Assembly: GCA_921293015.1 (NCBI GenBank) | Contig: OV121081.1 | Location: 23,253,158 to 23,317,157, forward strand | DNA length: 64,000 nucleotides | Source: Phorcus lineatus | Taxonomy: Eukaryota > Mollusca > Gastropoda > Trochida > Trochidae | Reading direction: 5' to 3' | Shown here: positions 35,830 through 48,800 of the stretch, one piece after another | Numbering within the stretch: the first letter of the stretch is position 1 | Layout: the number at the start of each line of letters is the position of its first letter | Program-made: the position numbers and the translations under genes | The notes under the pieces: model-generated | What the model saw: the letters and a program-made list of their open reading frames with translations, nothing else | The model's database searches: none | Told to the model about the DNA's origin: nothing

Positions 35830-38495
35830 TTACACCATGACACACTTTCACGTCGTTTAAGACTTAGAGTTTAAATGTATCTACACGAAACAAAAGAGGC
35901 ATTATGTTAATGCATAAGTAAAGAAAAAGCTTTTTGACAGTTTTGACGTTGCTGTATTCAGTTCAATATTCAAGTCCACATCGGAAAATTATTTAACTCA
36001 ACATTAGAATTATACTTCAAGAGGTTCGTTTTTACAGCTTATATTAACCAGATTGCAAACGCGGCAATCTTGGACAACATATATTTTAGCCTTCTGGAAT
36101 ATATTGGTATTGCTCATGAATTACTGTGGTATATGTTATGTTCAGGAATATCTAAATGCATAGAATCAAATCGTTTCATTTTCTGAAAGTTTCTGAAGAC
36201 ACATTCATATTAAAGGAGTGAATATCCTCAACGTGTCATACCATATTCTTTTCCATTAAAGTGCATAAGTGAATTCCATCTCTTTAAGATGAAAGAAATC
36301 ATGTTCGAATCATCTTTAACGGATCTGTAGCGAATCCTACAAAGAAGCGTTCTGAGAAAGACCACGTGACATGAAACAAAATGGGGAAAAGGCCTCGTAA
36401 CTGTTAATTGATTGTCCAGTATGTCAGGTTTATTTCTGACATGTGGAAACCTAAAAACTGGATAATGATACTAGTTTTTTCATCCAAAATTCAGTTCATC
36501 ATGGCAAAAATGTGATTTTTTAAGAAAAGATATACACATGTATACATTTTTCATTTTGTAAAAGCGACGTTAAGTCGTAGGTTTTAATGTCAAAATTAAC
36601 ATCATTTACTTGACAAAGACATTAACATTTGGGTATTAGAAATTCGAATGAAATTGCATATTCGTAATTGTCATAATTCTTTACAATCCGATTTCAATAC
36701 AAACCAAAGAGGTTTTAATTGGAAATTCGTCCAAAATAATACACGTAACAACTTAACGAATCACATAAATGATTTTCAACGAATTTCCAGACTAAACACA
36801 CTCTAAATAAACATAGTGATGTTCTTTATGGTTTTTTACACTTTGAACAACCTCAGATCCTGTTTAACCTTTCACTTGATAGATGCTTCAAACGATAAAA
36901 TCTTGCAAAAGGATTTGAAAGTTCAGTAATCATCCCGTTGTTTTCAAGAAGCAGATGGTGTCGGGTGATTATTAAGCAGCTGCCATTGATTCTGGGAAAT
37001 CTAGGATAATTGCACTAGTGGGAAGAAAGACAATCCTACAGTTAAACAAGTACATTTATTCTCACCATGCATAATAGCTGTTTGTTTGTAATGACCTCGC
37101 TGATGGATGTTTGTTTATTTGTTGTTTAATCACAGATTCTGAAGAAAACCAAGATGAAAGATTTTTATTTGCAATCGAGTTTAGCAACAGGTATGACAGA
37201 ATGAATAAAGCTTGCAGTTTTTAAACGCATCACATCATGACAGTGACTTCAATTTATCTGACAAGATGTTTTTATATGTCAACTTGTAATAAATGGTCTT
37301 TGTTGAATTAAAAACTTCGATGCAAGTTGGATTTTATGAAACGGTTATCACCATTTGACAAAATGTTCCTATGTCTAAGTTTAAATATTTCCATGCAGTT
37401 ATGCTATAAAGTATGTCTAGTTTATGATTCCGTTAACATCATGAGTAATATTTTGAGAACAAAAATGCATCTAATTATATTGTGTCCAACCATTGTATGA
37501 CAGTCACCTGTTGTTAAGTCAAAATGCGACCTGATGACACTCAACGTATTTTATGATTTCATAAACAGTAGGAAAGCCGATTATCTGAAAGGGCTGTCTC
37601 ATCACCCGCGTAATGATCAGCTCAAGACAACCCACTTTGTGGCGAGGATCAAATGTTGCGTCACGAGATTCCCACACGACCCGGACAGGAATTAAACCAG
37701 CACAACATCAGACCAACTAGACGGTAGGTTGTCAGCAAAGGAAATAAAAGTGGACTGAAACTGAAACAGACTTTGAACTGAACTGATACACGACTGAAAC
37801 ATTATCACTCAATGATAAACTAAATCGATATTAACCTCATATTGAGAAAAATTCAAAAACCCCGAGTTGACTTGAATCTTATGAAACTGAAAAACTGAAA
37901 CCGAAGTGGTAAAACTGAAGTAGTAACACTGAACACCGAATCATTCTAAACTTTAAAAATGGGGAAGCAGTAAAACTGAATTTCAAGTGATAAGGTATTG
38001 ACTAGTTCAAACAAAAGTGATATCCTAACGGTCAGCGGTATAACTCAAGTGAGTATGCAATTCACTGTTCGTTTCTGAATGTCTTCAATATTAGTAATTT
38101 ATCATTTTATTCAAATGACAAGGATCAGATTTATATCATGAAGAGGGCAAGAATTCAACAGTAAAATTTTCACTGTTCTCATGGAAACTGTGATATGACG
38201 TTTCTGGCTAGTAGATATTATTGAGTTATTATTTTTATCAGAGAAGTTAACAATATGTACTGAATAACTAGAATGTTCGTTTGGAATATTCATAGTAACC
38301 TGGGAAGATATGCAACAAATTTATATCATATCGATGAAACTAACCTGATAATCTTATTCTTCTGAAAATAGTCAACAGTCAAAACAAATAAAACCCATCA
38401 TCACATATTTGTACATATGTGTCTTTTAAAGTATATTAACTGATTGACTTTACTGTGTATATTCGTATTACGACACGTGTACGTAGCTTCATTCA
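35830..38495. other. Gene-free AT-rich DNA
   Basis: No gene, structured repeat or RNA was recognised. The interval 37720-37990 is AC/GAAACTG-rich (repeated AAACTGAA words), which is simple-sequence-like. Confidence 0.45.
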
Positions 38496-38499
38496 TGCA

Positions 38500-39126
38500 G
38501 TTAAGATGCAGAACAGGTTGACAAATCTGATCCCTGTACTGGACAGCATTCAAGTTCTCTTGAATAACAACACGAGGAAACGTCCATGTGCACAAAACGA
38601 ACCCCAAACCATGACGCGCCGCCACCAAATCGGTCATCTTCACGGACGCAGGCTTGGGCTTGTTGTTAACCGCCAGCAAATCTGAAGGTAAATCGAGATT
38701 AGTCACTGAAGGCAGCCGAATTCCACTCTCTTTGAGTATACCTTATGTGTCTTGTGGCACGAATAAGTAGCTTACGGCAATGAAGGGGTGTCAACATTGC
38801 TTCATTTGGGGATATCCGGGCGCGTAGTACAGCAGCCCGCACGGAATTTCTGCCAGTTTGTGCAGTTACCCATCCACCAAACATCTCCTTACTTTGTAAG
38901 TTACTATGATAATTTCTAAGATGATGTAATCGTAATGCTTGGTCTTCCTGGATTGACGTCACATGTGACGCTCTCAGCCTCCGGCGGTCGGCAACAGTTC
39001 CAGTTTGATGTACTCTCATACTTTGAGAAACAGTGGTTTGTGTGAACAATTAAAGGCCCAGTAGCAGTGACCAGTATGGAGCATCCCCGTAGCACGTTGA
39101 CGTTCTTCATTTGAAAAACGCGGCAT
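38500..39126 (-). pseudogene. Second Tc1/mariner transposase remnant (dead, truncated)
   Basis: The minus strand begins MPRFSNEERQRATGMLHTGH (start 39124-39126), the usual beginning of Tc1-family transposases. With frame changes it continues through TVSQSMRVHQTGTVADRRR (helix-turn-helix region and linker), a VRAAVLRARISPNEA block, TREWNSAAFSD-like (where the first catalytic Asp is expected) and ENLNAVQYRDQICQPVL. It breaks off before the second Asp and the final acidic residue. At least three frameshifts are needed. It retains the N-terminal half that the copy at 28892-29685 lacks, but the sequences are from different subfamilies and it lies on the opposite strand. It is not functional. Confidence 0.9.
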
Positions 39127-40234
39127 TTTCTATGAAAGATCAAAATAAAAAAATTGTTCAGCGTGCGTGTTCAGTTTACGCAAACTCGCACAATACGACC
39201 CCATGAGATTGTGTTTTCACATGTATTTCATGTTTTTCATCTTTTTATGCTAAACAGTAAAGGGATGCTCGTTATTTTACAATTTCAGTTTTTTTTTTAC
39301 AAATTTTACTATTTTTTCTGATGTTTTAAAGTTTAACGTGCTTTCTAGTGATTGTCATGTAATTTTACACACTGTCAGAACCTGCAATCTTATCTTATCA
39401 AAACGACGTCATCTCTTATATTCGTAACTTTTTTTCTTCTCTTAACATAGTTTTATTTCTGTTTAAATTGATATATGTATATAAACCTACTTATAACTTC
39501 TGTATATCATTGAATTGTTTAGTCTCTCATAAATCACTAAGTGATGGGTTGTTTACTTACATATTTGTTAATTTTATAGTTTTATGTATAAATGCATGTA
39601 CTCCAGTGAGACTTGATTAGAATATTTGTCTGTCTGTCTGTCTGTGTGGGTGTTTGTTTTATGCTTAAAGTTTTTTTTACTAAAAGAGTCACCCTATGAC
39701 CAGAATGCTGTTTTAATGAATTGTGATGATGATTTTATACCTTAATTATTACTTTAATGAATATTACATTATGTTGATATTATGTGACACGTTTATAACA
39801 TACATTTCTTCTTTCTTCCTTTTTACTGTTATTGGTCTATTAATTTCTTAACTGGTAATATTAAACTAGTGTGCTAAAATCTCTTGTCGGCAATCTATTA
39901 GTTTCCTAGTGATAAGTGATTCTTATTCTCTTATACTATATTTCTTCGAATAGATTACTTAATACGCCAGTACCTTGAGGATAATCGAAATCGAAACGTC
40001 GGTCTACTAATAGCATTCAATAATAATATATATCTGTATTAATATCTGTAAATGTTTAGACTTCTTTGAGTCGATGCAAGAATTTAAAAAAGGTACATAA
40101 AACGCCTTCTGAAGATTATTATTATCATTATTATTGCAGTGAATGAATAAGTTTTTTGGTAAAGACAATCGGCATTAAAACAAGGTCTATAGATTCAATA
40201 AACATAAATGGTCTCAAGTTTCAAGCTGTTTTAC
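39127..40234. other. Gene-free AT-rich DNA
   Basis: It contains a (TCTG)n microsatellite at 39630-39646 and a GAGGATAATCGAAATCGAAA then CGTCGG sequence at 39978-40003, which resembles the CGAAACGTC region found in Penelope-like and other retroelement 3' ends. No reverse transcriptase frame is visible. Confidence 0.4.
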
Positions 40235-40424
40235 CTGTCATCTGTATAATGGCTAAACCATAGGCCTGATGAATTGACCCTCGATATAGTATGGCAATCA
40301 CGAAGTTCATGATAGTGTTATTAGTGCTTGGCCAATATGTCATATCATCTCGCCCTGAGAAAACCGCTAATATGATTCCGATGCATGGAAGCCATGTCAT
40401 TGACCACCGGCCCGTCAATAATTA
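40235..40424 (-). CDS. Possible membrane-protein exon, unrecognised
   Basis: The minus-strand frame after a stop contains WSMTWLPCIGIILAVFSG, then WPSTNNTIMNFVIAILYRG.. and YGLAIIQMTG, and reaches a donor-like ACAG/GTAAAA at 40235/40234. Two hydrophobic segments suggest a membrane protein. There is a faint resemblance to the C-terminal membrane part of nrf-6-like acyltransferases (LYR..A.GLA..TG), but the spacing is short and I do not trust it. No convincing acceptor is present. The plus strand is also open here (72 codons from 40291, with a signal-peptide-like start MAITKFMIVLLVLG), so the strand is uncertain. Confidence 0.2.
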
Positions 40425-40509
40425 CTTTATTCCCTGGGCTATAGCCGCAGAGATATCCAAATTACTGACATTCAAAACTGACGAATGGGCCAAAGCAATG
40501 TTAACTTGA

Positions 40510-42900
40510 ACATGCCACAACGCTCAGAATGATGTATGAATATTGTGACGTTGTAAACATATGCACAATTCTAATTCATTGTCTTTGACTCTGAAAAAAT
40601 ATTACTCTACACCATAACATAGTTATTTCTATGTATTACTTTTATCTGTTTTTCACCTCACTTACTCTAAACAGTTTACGACTACAGCTGCATACCAAAA
40701 GTTTGTTCACATACAACTGTATCGTAGTGCAAATATAATGTATTTTGGGTTTTTGTTTGGCGTCAATGAATCAACTTCAGCAAAAATAAATATAAAGTCA
40801 CCTATTGTCCGTATGTAAAAATAACCATTCTGTAACTCATTTTGGAATCGTCTTTTCTCTCGTGTAATTATTCGAAGTTTGGCATGATGAAATAGACATG
40901 AGAGGTAATATTTTCGAAATTCAGATTTCCTCAAATTTTTATTGAAATATATCAGTTCCAATCTCTGAGAAAAGAAATCAGCACAGTCAAATTGACTTAG
41001 TGCATGGAAACAACTTAAAATGGATGTTGTAGCGAAAATGAAAATGAGTGTTTGAATTTTAACCCCTAGTCATTTTAAAAACCTGCAAAAACTGCTATGG
41101 TTTACTGTTGGGTATGATATACAATTATGTTAAAGAACAGTGGATCGTCACATCTGTACTGAAAGTTTCACATTATCCGCTTCTTTTTCGTAATGTTATG
41201 CCTCAAAGACATCCTAATTTACTTGATATTTGAACTAGTTAATGCAGGTATGTGTCTGTACAAGTCTACAACAGCCAGGCATTTCCACTTCTAGCCCCTT
41301 AAGTTCTCAAATAAAACAGAGGTAGGAAGATCTGACTTGAGTCAGCACTGAGGGGGAGAGTGGCATTGTCTTCGAATTAAATGTAACGTTTCTTACAAGA
41401 GGTTCAAAGTTAGTGTTTATCGAAAAATAAAGTAGGGCAGGACGACTGAAGATTGTTTTGTCTTACTTTTACACTCATGAAATATATCCAATTAATTTCG
41501 AATATTTTAAAGTTGATATCAATACTCTGACAAGAACATGAAAAACTAGCGTCAAAATGAAACGATAGAACGTTTTGTGATGAGCAAGACACAAATAGCA
41601 GACGATATATATTTACGTCAGAAACCTATCAGCAGGATTTGTCTGAGGTATTTTTCATTATAATCAAACCGCTACTTTGATTAGGACAATCACCAACGCA
41701 TGATTATATCAGAAAAAAATATATAAAAAATGTTGGTTCTCATTCGTTTGGATATTTTCGTATCCTAATGGTCAAGTGTAAAGCAATCAGTTTCCTAAGA
41801 CGATGCAGCGTTTACCTCTTAGTGAAAACCTTGCCAAAATAAATGAATATGTGTTTCCCTATATTTAAATACTTTTAATCAACGTGTAACCTAACGAAAG
41901 AAATTGACATCGTTCAAAGGTGAATATACGAATTAAACTTTAAATGTAAATTATAATGAACTTAGTAATGGATCACCAACCAAATCTCACTATTAATTAT
42001 CATATGAACACGTATGTAAATATGTACTCAAGCTTCACGTGTTAACCGTATAGTATTATTTAGAAACGGTTTAAAATGACTTCCTTTAAACATCCCATAG
42101 CTAGGTATCTGACTCAATGATACGATTAACAAACTACGGGGTTTACAAAGTTTCTTGTATTAAATTTTAAGGAAGTATTGTTGCATTATTTGCAAGCGGA
42201 ACTATTCGCTTGAGCCGCTAGAGGTTTACAGTCGAAGTTAAAAGTATGACGACAGTTTGTTCCTAATTTCGATTTCATGCACTTACATTTATTTCGATGA
42301 CCATTTTTATCAAGTGAGTGACAAGAAGGATGAGGTTAATTTTACGATCGTGAATTCAGTAAGGTTTGAGCAATATCCATGAATCCCATGGCTATGATGT
42401 AACCAATTATTGATACCTCCGATACAACAAATAGAGAAATATGAACCTGCAAGTTGACACTCGACGTGAGCATTCTAGCCTAATCAAACATTAGAAGAAG
42501 CACTCAGAGAACCTTAGAACAATGGGGATCTTTAATGAAAAATGTATCTAATTAAGTTAAGAATGTTTGCAGCTTCCTGATAATTGACAAGTGCGGTTTT
42601 AAAACAGCTAGACTAACAATATGAAAAACAGATTCTGACTTAAGGGCACTCTTAGAGTGATGGCGTCATTTCAAATAGTCACTTCTTCGTTAACATTGAT
42701 GGTAGAATGGAAAGGTTTTACTTTGCAGATGGCTGGTTTTTGAGTATTCCATAAAGGTGATGTTAACATCTTTAATTACAGGACCACAAACAGTGTTGAA
42801 ACTCTTTGTGATGCACAGTAGGTTTATATAATAAAAAATGTTGTAGGTCAAATATCCTAACTTAAGTAAGGCGTCATGATTGCTGAATATGTTCAACGTT
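40510..42900. other. Gene-free AT-rich DNA
   Basis: No gene, repeat array or mobile element was recognised. Confidence 0.45.
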
Positions 42901-42924
42901 CGTGAAGTGTAGATGTGTTTTGTG

Positions 42925-43990
42925 ATAATGATCGTTACTGATACTTTGCTATCATGGTTGGTATCAGTGCCTTGTGATTATAATTGCACTTTGCTATCAC
43001 GATTGGTATAAGTGCATTGGAATTATGGTTGTTACTGATACTATGTTATCACGATTGTCATTAGTGCTTTACAATAATGATTGTAACTGATTCTATGTTA
43101 TCACAATTGTCATTAGTGCTTTGGAATTATGATTGTTACTGGTGCTTTGCTATTATGATTGGTATTATTGCTTTGAAATTATGATTGTTACTGATGCTTT
43201 GCTATCATGGTTGGTATTAGTGCTTTGCAATTATGATTGTTAGTGATGCTTTGCTATTATGATTGTTAGTGATGCTTTGCTATTATGATTGGTATTAGTG
43301 CTTTGCTATTATGATTGGTATTAGTGCTTTGCAATTATGATTGTTACTGTTGCTTTGCTATTATGATTGTTACTGTTGCTTTGCTATTATGATTGTTACT
43401 GATGCTGTGCTATCATGGTTGGTATTAGTGCTTTGGAATTATGATTGTTACTGATGCTTTTGTATTATGATTGTTAGTGATGCTTTGCTATTATGAATGT
43501 TACTGGTGCTTTGCTATTATGGTCGGTATTAGTGCTTTGCAATTATGATTGTTACTGGTGCTTTGCTATTATGATTGGTATTAGTGCTTTGCTATTATGA
43601 TTGTTACTGATGCTTTGCTATCATGTTTGGTATTAGTGCTTTGCAATTATGATCGGTATTAGTGCTTTGCAATTATGATTGTTACTGATGCTTTGCTATT
43701 ATGATTGTTACTGATGCTTTGCTATTATAGTTGGTATTAGTGCTTTGCTATTATGATTGTTACTGATGCTTTGCTATCATGTTTGGTATTAGTGCTTTGC
43801 AATTATGATCGGTATTAGTGCTTTGCAATTATGATTGTTACTGATGCTTTGCTATTATGATTGTTACTGATGCTTTGCTATTATGATTGTTACTGTTGCT
43901 TTGCTATCACAATTGTTACTGTTGCTTTGCTATCATGATTGGTATTAGTGCTTTGCAATTAAGATTGTTACTGTTGCTGTGCTCTTTTCA
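42925..43990 (+). repeat. 26-bp satellite-like array, about 40 copies
   Basis: The basic 26-bp unit is GCTTTGCTATTATGATTG followed by one of two endings, GTATTAGT or TTACTGAT (with TTACTGTT variants). The two subtypes are interleaved, and longer blocks are repeated (for example, near-identical stretches around 43620-43700 and 43770-43860), so higher-order duplication is present. The copies at the left edge (42925-43130) are more diverged. The Leu/Cys-rich frame 43887-44096 starts in the array and is not a gene. Confidence 0.93.
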
Positions 43991-44927
43991 TTTGTGTTTA
44001 AGCATTGCTGTTGTGATCTTAAATGATGCTTTTCTGTCAAGATTGGCAATATTACATTATTATCATTATTGCTGTCGATGTTTTGCTTTTGATTGATATG
44101 ATGTCTTGGTATCATGTTTGGTAGTTTTACCTTCTCTCACTATAGATTTCTGCTTTCTTTCTGCTTCTTTTCCCCTTCTTTGCTGATCTTTCTTAAATAG
44201 TTGCAATATGGTTGACAGATCGTTAAAACCTATCTTCATAAAAACATTTCTTCAAAGTTTTAATACAATTGTTGATTGAATTCTCATCAATTTACATTTT
44301 GTTGTATATTTTGTTGTTGAGTAAATTAGCTTTTATAAAGTTTACTCATTCATTTTTAAAACTAGTTCATTACGGAGAGAAGATTGCATAAAAAATCCAA
44401 TTTGAATTTCAAATTAGCATCATCCTTAAAAAGCTGCTAATGAGAAATCTTACAACATTACACATGGGGCATTGTTTATATTGAACATGTGTGTACCGAC
44501 ATCACTTATCGAACAGTGACTATTCGATATAACATTTCATCTTCCGGCTTAACGAGGTTGACAAGATCACATAAGGTAAAAGTTTAATTCTTCCATATTC
44601 ATATTTTTCTAAACATATCGTTTTCATTTTTACACTATTGAATCTTTCATTTCAACATTCATAGATAATTCTTCCAGGGGATCTGCGATTGTTTTCGTGT
44701 CAAAGTCATAACTGTTTAAATATCAGCTGACATTCTTGCAATCTGACATTGTAAGTGACAATAAGGAAAAGTTGTAATAATGTAATATTTCCTTTGAGCA
44801 TGAATGGTTTTGTAAAAATTACGAATTCAAAATTGTCGAATAGAAGATTGACATATTCGACTCTCCGTCTGATACTTATTGTATCATTCTTGATATCATT
44901 TGTCGACAACTATTAAACTTTACTTAA
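43991..44927. other. Gene-free AT-rich DNA
   Basis: Nothing was recognised apart from decaying edges of the 26-bp array up to about 44130. Confidence 0.4.
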
Positions 44928-44992
44928 AGCGACATGAGTGTATTAGAAACCAGACGTCTATAAAAATAACGTTTCATATCGTACACATTATT

Positions 44993-45037
<45 letters not shown>

Positions 45038-45103
45038 GTTTCATATCATATATATGAAACGTTATTCTTATAGACGTCTGGTTTCTAATACACTCATGTC
45101 GCT
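44928..45103. repeat. 51-bp inverted repeat around a (TA)n microsatellite
   Basis: Arms 44928-44978 and 45053-45103 match at 50 of 51 positions. Both contain GACATGAGTG, AAACCAGACGTCTATA and AACGTTTCATA or their complements. The interval holds about 18 TA units (44996-45032) and an extra ACGTTTCATAT. Extrusion as a cruciform is plausible. It sits directly against the 63-bp array. Confidence 0.93.
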
Positions 45104-45117
45104 CATGTCGCATTATC

Positions 45118-45880
45118 TACTGTTTCGTAGACTGTTCATCATATTGTTTCAATCAGTTTTGTAAACAGCATTGCTATACATGTATATAATGTTTCGTAGA
45201 CCGTTTATCTTATTGTTTCCATCAGTTTTGTAAACATCATTGCTATATATACTGTTTCGTAGACTGTTTATCATATTGTTTTGATCAGTTTTGTAAACAT
45301 CATTGCTATATATACTGTTTCGTTGACTGTTTATCATATTGTTTCGATTAGTTTTGTAAACATCATTGCTATAGATACTGTTTCGTTGACTGTTTATCAT
45401 ATTGTTTTGATAAGTTTTGTAAACATCATTGCTATATATACTGTTTCGTTGACTGTTTATCATATTGTTTCGATTAGTTTTGTAAACATCATTGCTATAG
45501 ATACTGTTTCGTTGACTGTTTATCATATTGTTTCGATCAGTTTTGTAAACATCATTGCTATATATACTGTTTCGTTGACTGTTTATCATATTGTTTCGAT
45601 CAGTTTTGTAAACATCATTGCTATAAAAACTCTTTCGTAGACTATTTATCATATTATTTCCATCTTTTTGTCAACATTTTTGTCACAACTTCTTTTTCGT
45701 CGACTGTTTATCAAATTATTTCCATCAGTTTGTAAACAACATAGTCGCAACTATTGTTTCGTAGATTGTTTAACATATTATTTACATAATTTTGTACACA
45801 ATATAGCCAAAACTACCGTTTCGTAGACTGTTTATAATATTTTGTCCATCAATTTTGTAAACGAATGTTCACAACTATGA
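45118..45880 (+). repeat. 63-bp tandem repeat, about twelve copies
   Basis: The marker GTTTCGT recurs at 45122, 45191, 45254, 45317, 45380, 45443 and 45506, mostly 63 bp apart, with more diverged copies to about 45880. The unit contains ACTGTTTATCATATTGTTTC and TTTTGTAAACATCATTGCTA. Because 63 is a multiple of three, an indel-free array stays open in some frames on both strands (167 codons minus, 119 codons plus). These long frames are repeat artefacts with 21-residue periodicity; no start context, signal or homology supports a protein. Confidence 0.93.
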
Positions 45881-48800
45881 AATAAATAAACACTTTAAAA
45901 GCAATGAAAATATTTTGTAAAACGCAGTTAGCATATGTCATATTCAATCGCAAAAATGAGATATTTGTTTATTAATAGCTGACTGAGAAACAAGTGCGGG
46001 ATATCGCGAGTTAATCATGCACGGCAGATGAGTCGCAATGATTAAACCATTGCCACACCTCAAGATAGAGCAATTAGAAAATGACATTCATGTACTGTAG
46101 GCATTTAGGAGGCCTACTGGGACTCGTTATCAAGAGGTCTCACGCTGCCTTATCGAAACTGCCTTGCAGACGCTGTGTTTGAATCAGAAATATGAAATGG
46201 AGAGATGTTTTATAGATGAAATCTGATGCCTTCTCGGGGTTTCATATAGAAATACGTGGAATTAATGGCTCTCATTATTACAGTATAAAGGGGGGAAATT
46301 ATATCAGTCACTCATACTTTCACAGACTGGAATCAATTGCAGGTAAGGAGATATTTGCTTGATGACAGCTAATCAAGTAGGCGTTTTAAAGCAAAGGAAT
46401 CTAGCGAATTTTTTTTTACAAATCTTTCTAGAAAATTGCCGCATGAACAACAATTGTAAGCGTCGCTTGACAAATAGGAATGTCTTTTATTGGATCAATC
46501 ACGATACTTGAGCGTAGAAATGTTTAGTAATTTGTCAAAGCGGCCACCCCTTGTGGGCTATTATAGCAGATGTAGAGAAGTTCTATCATCGTTTTTCCTC
46601 GCGACTTTTCCAACCAGCAAAGCAGTTTCCGGTTGGCAATCAATTAAGCCTGGTAATTTCAATGGCCAGACAAGCCTCATTGGTTGAAGCTTTTTTCAAG
46701 GGAAGATTTGATAGATTTACTGTCCTCCATAACGGCTTTGCCTCGCGGTTAAAATTCTGATCAGTGTTTGATAGGTTTATAACTTTTACAAAAGAGATCG
46801 AGAGCAGGTACTGAGCGGCGAGAGGAGGCTTGAAAGAGGTGATATCTTCAGTTTCTCATATCACTTATGGAATTATAGTTTCTTGTTTAAGGTAATCAAA
46901 TTTGTATTTTTAAATTTTGAACGAAATTTACAATTTTGAACTTTGATTCTCATCCGAAATGGAAATTTTGAAATTACAGTGTATGTTTCATAGGTTTATT
47001 TGAATAAGATAATAGCATTATGAGGTTAGTTGCATTATTTGAAACTAATAAATTCGATTTTAAATTGATTTTATACCAACTTTAAATGATTGAAAATGTT
47101 AACCGAATAAATGTCAACGGCGTTTCTGATTTAAGTTTTAAGCGTATGTATTTCCAAATAAAATTCTCAATTAAATTGCAATGTTTTATAATTATTAAGA
47201 AAATTGTCTCGTTTGTTCGAACTTGTTGCACTTATGTCAATTGACATTTATATTCAAACTTTGTTGTCAAAAGTTTTTCGTTTACGTGTCTTCAAAATAT
47301 GTATTTAATATATGCAGTATGGAGACGTATTTGATAAAAAAAAGAGTATTCGGTAAATGTCATCATGTTATTTTCCTATTTCGGCATTTTGTAATTATTT
47401 TCTATATCACATTCGGGTTTGATATTTTTTGTTTTAATTGTATCATTATGATTTTTTTAATACATTAAAGTAAATTATTACAAGAGACGTGATAGCTTTT
47501 GTATACTTAAATGCGAGTTAAGTTTTCGTATTCCATTTCAGAGATTAGTATAACACAACAATGTTTGATACTTTAAAAGATTGAAAAATGTTCTCAGTGA
47601 TATACATGTAAACAGATTTTGTTTTTTAAAATTCATTTTCAAGAGAAAATTATAAATACATTTTGTTTTAGAAAAACCATCTTAAGATGATGATAGCCTA
47701 ATAGATATATGTATCAATACAGATTTTTCAACTTTGACGATGCATACAACGAAAGATAACCTATTGTATTTTTAGCATTTGTGACTATGAAAATACAATT
47801 TTGAATTATAGATATTCCGAGAGTTACTCCATGGTGCATATCTTCATCATTGTCGTTCTTAGAGACATTGCAGTTAAAATTCTTTATTATCATATTATTT
47901 AGCCATATTTCAGTAATCATAAACATCAGCATTTTGGTAAATATTTCAATCCTTGATGACAATTATAGTCTTATTTTCGAAACAATGAATTTAACAGAAC
48001 AGACAGTTTTATGAGTCCGGAGTTATCATCATTGGTCATTACCAGACTCTTCACTAGGATATCTGTCAAATGACGACCAACCTTTTAAATTACATTTGAT
48101 AACGTCGCCTGTTTGCACAATACTTAAAGCTACGTGTCTTATCATTGAAACAGCTAATCATAATAAAACTACTGTATTTGCTATGTTTTTCGTTAAGGTT
48201 CCGATATTGTTCAAACTGTTATTTTTATAATGGTCTATTTCCATGCAAAAGGGATAAGTGATGTTCTTCTACGTGTAGTTCTGAACTGTCTTTCAATATT
48301 GTCAAATGAATTATAACATATTTACTGGAATATACAACAATGAATATATACAATGTATATTGAACTTTTTGAGGAAGCGAAATTTTTTAGTATCCAAATT
48401 CGTTTCAATGATTTCTTTTTATTTTCTAATAAAACTTGCCTCTCAAAGTCATGGGTAGACTTTAAGTCATTTTAATTAGTTTCAATACATAGACCATATA
48501 ATCCGCATAACGGATTTGATTCCATAGATGAGATATCACTTATGTCTGATTAATTTAAAGTGCGCGTTGCCTTTACTGTAATGACATTTGTTTTCATTTG
48601 AACTTATCAGAATTTCACTTGTTCAAACTCTAACTTAAATCAGTTTCTTGCCAGACGCAGAAGGTTAGTTTTCTCAATATGTAAGTATACAAATTCATTT
48701 TTACCAAATTTTGTTCACTTTAAACGTGAATGTTCATAACGCGGGATCTATAACATGTTTCACTCGTTACTTAGCTTATACTTATGATAATAGATTGATT

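Noticed and set aside
45149..45652. 167-codon repetitive protein on the minus strand
   Set aside because: It is the translation of a 63-bp tandem repeat. The opposite strand is also open for the same reason, so it is not evidence of a gene.
42925..45880. CRISPR-like regular repeats
   Set aside because: Units are contiguous with no unique spacers and the context is eukaryotic. They are minisatellite arrays.
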